This document shows positions 62,046-64,000 of a stretch of 64,000 bases of DNA, piece after piece (position 1 is the stretch's first letter; the number at the start of each line of letters is the position of its first letter). The notes beneath the pieces were generated by a model. The model was not told where the DNA came from, did not search any database, and was given only the letters and a program-made list of their open reading frames with translations. This DNA comes from VRUE01 sp963747765 (GTDB lineage Bacteria; Actinomycetota; Thermoleophilia; Solirubrobacterales; 70-9): contig CAVVGH010000006.1 of NCBI GenBank assembly GCA_963747765.1, positions 186,001-250,000 on the forward strand. The letters run 5' to 3'. The position numbers and the translations under genes are program-made.

Positions 62046-63398
62046 TCAGAGGATCGGCAGGAAGTTTTCGATCTCGTAGGGGGTCACCTGGACGCGATAG
62101 TCGCTCCATTCCTGCCGCTTGATCTCGATGAAGCGGCGGAACGTATGCTCGCCCAACGTGCGCAGCACCAGCTCGGAGTCGGCGGCGATGTCGATTGCCT
62201 CGCCGAGCGTCTCGGGCAGCTCCTCGATTCCCCGCTGCGCGCGCTCCTCGGGCGAGAGGTGGTAGAGGTTCTGCTCCATCGGCTCGGGCAGCTCGTATCC
62301 CTTCTCGATCCCCTCCAAGCCAGCCTGCAGCATGCCGGCGAAGCAGAGGTAGGGATTGCAGGCCGGGTCGGGGCAGCGCAGCTCGGCGCGGGTCGCTCCC
62401 TCCTTGCCGGGGTGATAGAGCGGCACGCGGATCAGCGCCGAGCGGTTGCGTCGCGACCAGGCCAGGTAGACGGGGGCCTCATAGCCGGGGACGAGTCGCT
62501 TGTATGAATTGACCCACTGGGCGAAGAGCGGCGCGATCTCGCGCGCATGTCGCAGCTGGCCGGCGATGAACGCCTTCGCGGTGGCGGAGAGGAAGTACTG
62601 GTCGTCAGCGTCGAAGAAGGCGTTCTTGCCGTCCTTGGCCAGCGACTGATGGACGTGCATGCCGGAACCGTTCTCGCCGAACAGCGGCTTCGGCATGAAG
62701 GTCGCGTGCCAGCCGTATTTCAGCGCATACTCCTTGACCACGATGCGGTACGTCATGCAGTCGTCCGACATCCGCAGCGCGTCCTTGTAGCGCATGTCGA
62801 CCTCGTGCTGGGAGGGACCCACCTCGTGGTGCGCGTACTCGACGTGGATGCCCATCTTTTCCAGCGCGAGGATCGTCTCGCGGCGCACGTCAGAGCCGGC
62901 GTCGAGCGTGGTCAGATCGAAGTAGCCGCCCTCGTCGAGCACCTCGGGCACGCCGCTCTCGGGCTTCGGAGAGCGGAAGTAGAAGTACTCCAGCTCGGGG
63001 CCGATGTTGTAGGCGTCGAAGCCCATCTCCTCGGCGCGTTTCAGCGCCCGCCGCATGATCCAGCGCGGGTCCCCCTCGTAGGGGTCGCCGCCGGGCACGC
63101 GGATGTCGCAGAACATGCGGGCGACCGCGTTCTCGTCCTCCGGGCGCCATGGAATCAGGGCGAAGGTCGAGGGGTCGGGCATCGCGATCATGTCCGACTC
63201 CTCGATCGGGTTGAAGCCGGTGATCGAGGAGCCGTCGAAGCCCATCCCCCCCTCCAGCGCGTCCTCAAGTTCGGCCGAGTTGATCGAGAAGCTCTTCAGG
63301 TGGCCGAGCACATCGGTGAACCAGAGGCGGATGAAGCGAACGTCGCGCTCCCTGACGATCTCGGCGACATCAGCGGCGCTTTTCGGTTCGTCTGCCAT
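62046..63398 (-). CDS. glnA: Glutamine synthetase, type I
   Basis: GlnA makes glutamine from glutamate and ammonia. The 450-residue protein has the N-terminal beta-Grasp domain, MGFDGSSITGF, the catalytic region with NGSGMHVHQSLAKDGKN and the glutamate-binding NRSALIRVP. The usual adenylylation loop tyrosine region reads NLYHLSPEERAQRG, closer to the unadenylylated alpha type. ATG 63398 follows AAGGAGGCGGGT. It is divergent from the decarboxylase-like gene. Confidence 0.95.
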   Translation of the reverse strand: MADEPKSAADVAEIVRERDVRFIRLWFTDVLGHLKSFSINSAELEDALEGGMGFDGSSITGFNPIEESDMIAMPDPSTFALIPWRPEDENAVARMFCDIRVPGGDPYEGDPRWIMRRALKRAEEMGFDAYNIGPELEYFYFRSPKPESGVPEVLDEGGYFDLTTLDAGSDVRRETILALEKMGIHVEYAHHEVGPSQHEVDMRYKDALRMSDDCMTYRIVVKEYALKYGWHATFMPKPLFGENGSGMHVHQSLAKDGKNAFFDADDQYFLSATAKAFIAGQLRHAREIAPLFAQWVNSYKRLVPGYEAPVYLAWSRRNRSALIRVPLYHPGKEGATRAELRCPDPACNPYLCFAGMLQAGLEGIEKGYELPEPMEQNLYHLSPEERAQRGIEELPETLGEAIDIAADSELVLRTLGEHTFRRFIEIKRQEWSDYRVQVTPYEIENFLPIL

Positions 63399-63612
63399 AC
63401 CCGCCTCCTTGCGTCCTTTCCCCGCACGGCTTGGGCGCTCGCCGGGCACATTTCCTGACAGACTCTAGTCAGCGGCGTTACGCGACGTGGACCGAAGAGG
63501 TGCGAACCGCCGTAATACGGGTAGATCACCGGCAAGCGGCAGTGCTGTGCGGTTGACAGGCCGACTGCCGGCTGCGCGTTGCAGGGGCTTGCAAGCCCGA
63601 CCAGAACCAGGT

Positions 63613-63635
63613 ATAACTTACTTCACGTAAGTTAT
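63613..63635 (+). promoter_or_regulatory. Operator-like palindrome ATAACTTAC-N5-GTAAGTTAT
   Basis: Perfect 9-bp arms separated by TTCAC in an AT-rich patch within 315 bp of gene-free DNA between glnA and the decarboxylase-like gene. It resembles sites bound by MarR, TetR or HxlR dimers and lies 80 bp before the next gene's start. Confidence 0.6.
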
Positions 63636-63714
63636 TGGCTCAAAGTAAAGCAAAGGGCAGCTAAAGGCCCGATGAAGACGGTTCCGCCGAATCCGACCGG
63701 AGGCGGGGAGTGAC

Positions 63715-64000
63715 GTGACAGTAAAAACAGCAGTCAGCAGATTCCATATCCACGACGAGTTGACGGCCCCTGAGGAGAGCGCCCCCCTGCTCAAGAGCAT
63801 CCAGGCGGCCGGTGGCGCGGTGACGAAGTTCGTCGGCGTGCTGGCCGGCGCTCCCGCCGTCCTCCGCGCCTACACGCGGATGCGCTCCGAGCTTCGCAGC
63901 GGCGTCCTTCCGCGGCCCACCCGCGAGCGGATCGCCCTGGCGGTCGCCGAGCATCGCGAAGACTCCTACAGCATCGCCCAGCACGCCAAGTCGGCACGCC
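63715..64000 (+). CDS. Carboxymuconolactone decarboxylase/AhpD-family protein (3' end outside window)
   Basis: The frame starts GTG 63715 after GGGGAG and is open to the window edge (95 codons). It reads FHIHDELTAPEESAPLLKSI, then FVGVLAGAPAVLRAYTRMRS and RPTRERIALAVAEHREDSYS, the family pattern; the Cys-x-x-Cys of AhpD would lie further downstream, beyond the window. The family includes peroxidase-linked thiol carriers and lactone decarboxylases. It is divergent from glnA with a palindromic operator-like site upstream. Confidence 0.8.
   Translation, partial: MTVKTAVSRFHIHDELTAPEESAPLLKSIQAAGGAVTKFVGVLAGAPAVLRAYTRMRSELRSGVLPRPTRERIALAVAEHREDSYSIAQHAKSAR

Overview
The window is high-GC DNA with mostly GTG/ATG starts, tightly overlapping operons and almost all gene order typical of Actinobacteria. 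The string rng-rplU-rpmA-obgE-proB, the rod-shape cluster mreB-mreC-mreD-mrdA-rodA, and a fadA2/fabG4/htdX/fadE-like fatty-acid operon point to an actinobacterium. I think the deep-branching soil class Thermoleophilia (Solirubrobacterales type) is most likely, but that is an inference from style and gene order, not proof.

Layout. 1-11.3 kb, minus strand: shape and ribosome genes, mreB-mreC-mreD-mrdA-rodA-rng-rplU-rpmA-obgE-proB (proB runs off the left edge). 11.4-14.2 kb, plus: a hybrid histidine kinase overlapping a response-regulator/HD-GYP protein. 14.2-20 kb, minus: valS-folC-small membrane ORF-zinc-ribbon protein-ndk-maf. 20.2-26.4 kb, minus: a membrane HD-GYP protein, then clpX, an alpha/beta hydrolase, clpP and tig (transcribed tig-clpP-hydrolase-clpX). 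26.4-31.5 kb: ctaG with a tiny coupled ORF, a GH15 trehalase/glucoamylase-like enzyme, two small winged-helix proteins and an NAD(P)-binding protein. 31.6-34.8 kb is accessory: a small zinc ribbon, a decayed collagen-like/InlB-repeat surface protein gene, an XRE regulator and a second winged-helix paralogue. 34.8-49.6 kb is a mixed region with tRNA-His, tRNA-Arg, a lipoprotein, a methyltransferase, a secreted protein of unknown function, a sigma/zinc-finger/membrane fusion, a ferric-reductase-like membrane protein, a sterol-desaturase-like enzyme, a DUF4395-thioredoxin fusion, a GT-C-type membrane protein and msrA. 49.9-58.3 kb, plus: thiolase, FabG4-like reductase, MaoC hydratase, two acyl-CoA dehydrogenases and an acyl-CoA synthetase, together a beta-oxidation-type module. 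58.3-64 kb: GGDEF-EAL protein, DUF255 thioredoxin-fold protein, glnA, and the start of a carboxymuconolactone-decarboxylase-family gene.

The least expected content is non-coding. (1) A composite intergenic repeat of about 410-560 bp occurs three times (990-1551, 30216-30625, 56065-56530) plus two remnants. Each full copy lies just 3' of a gene and is oriented with that gene's transcription. Each begins with exactly two 47-bp palindromes about 70 bp apart, followed by a roughly 60-bp hairpin with a conserved loop. (2) A 191-bp MITE-like element (43196-43386) has 22-bp terminal inverted repeats, a 9-bp flanking direct repeat and a perfect 64-bp palindrome inside. (3) Two unrelated intercistronic gaps (rpmA-obgE and ndk-maf) carry the same nested double-hairpin architecture with identical 32-nt inner loops.

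Other points: clpX appears to use a CTG start; folC has conserved N-terminal codons but no standard start in front of them; three proteins of cyclic-di-GMP type occur within 47 kb; and several very small membrane ORFs are tucked between larger genes. Many long ORFs on opposite strands are high-GC shadows and were left out.
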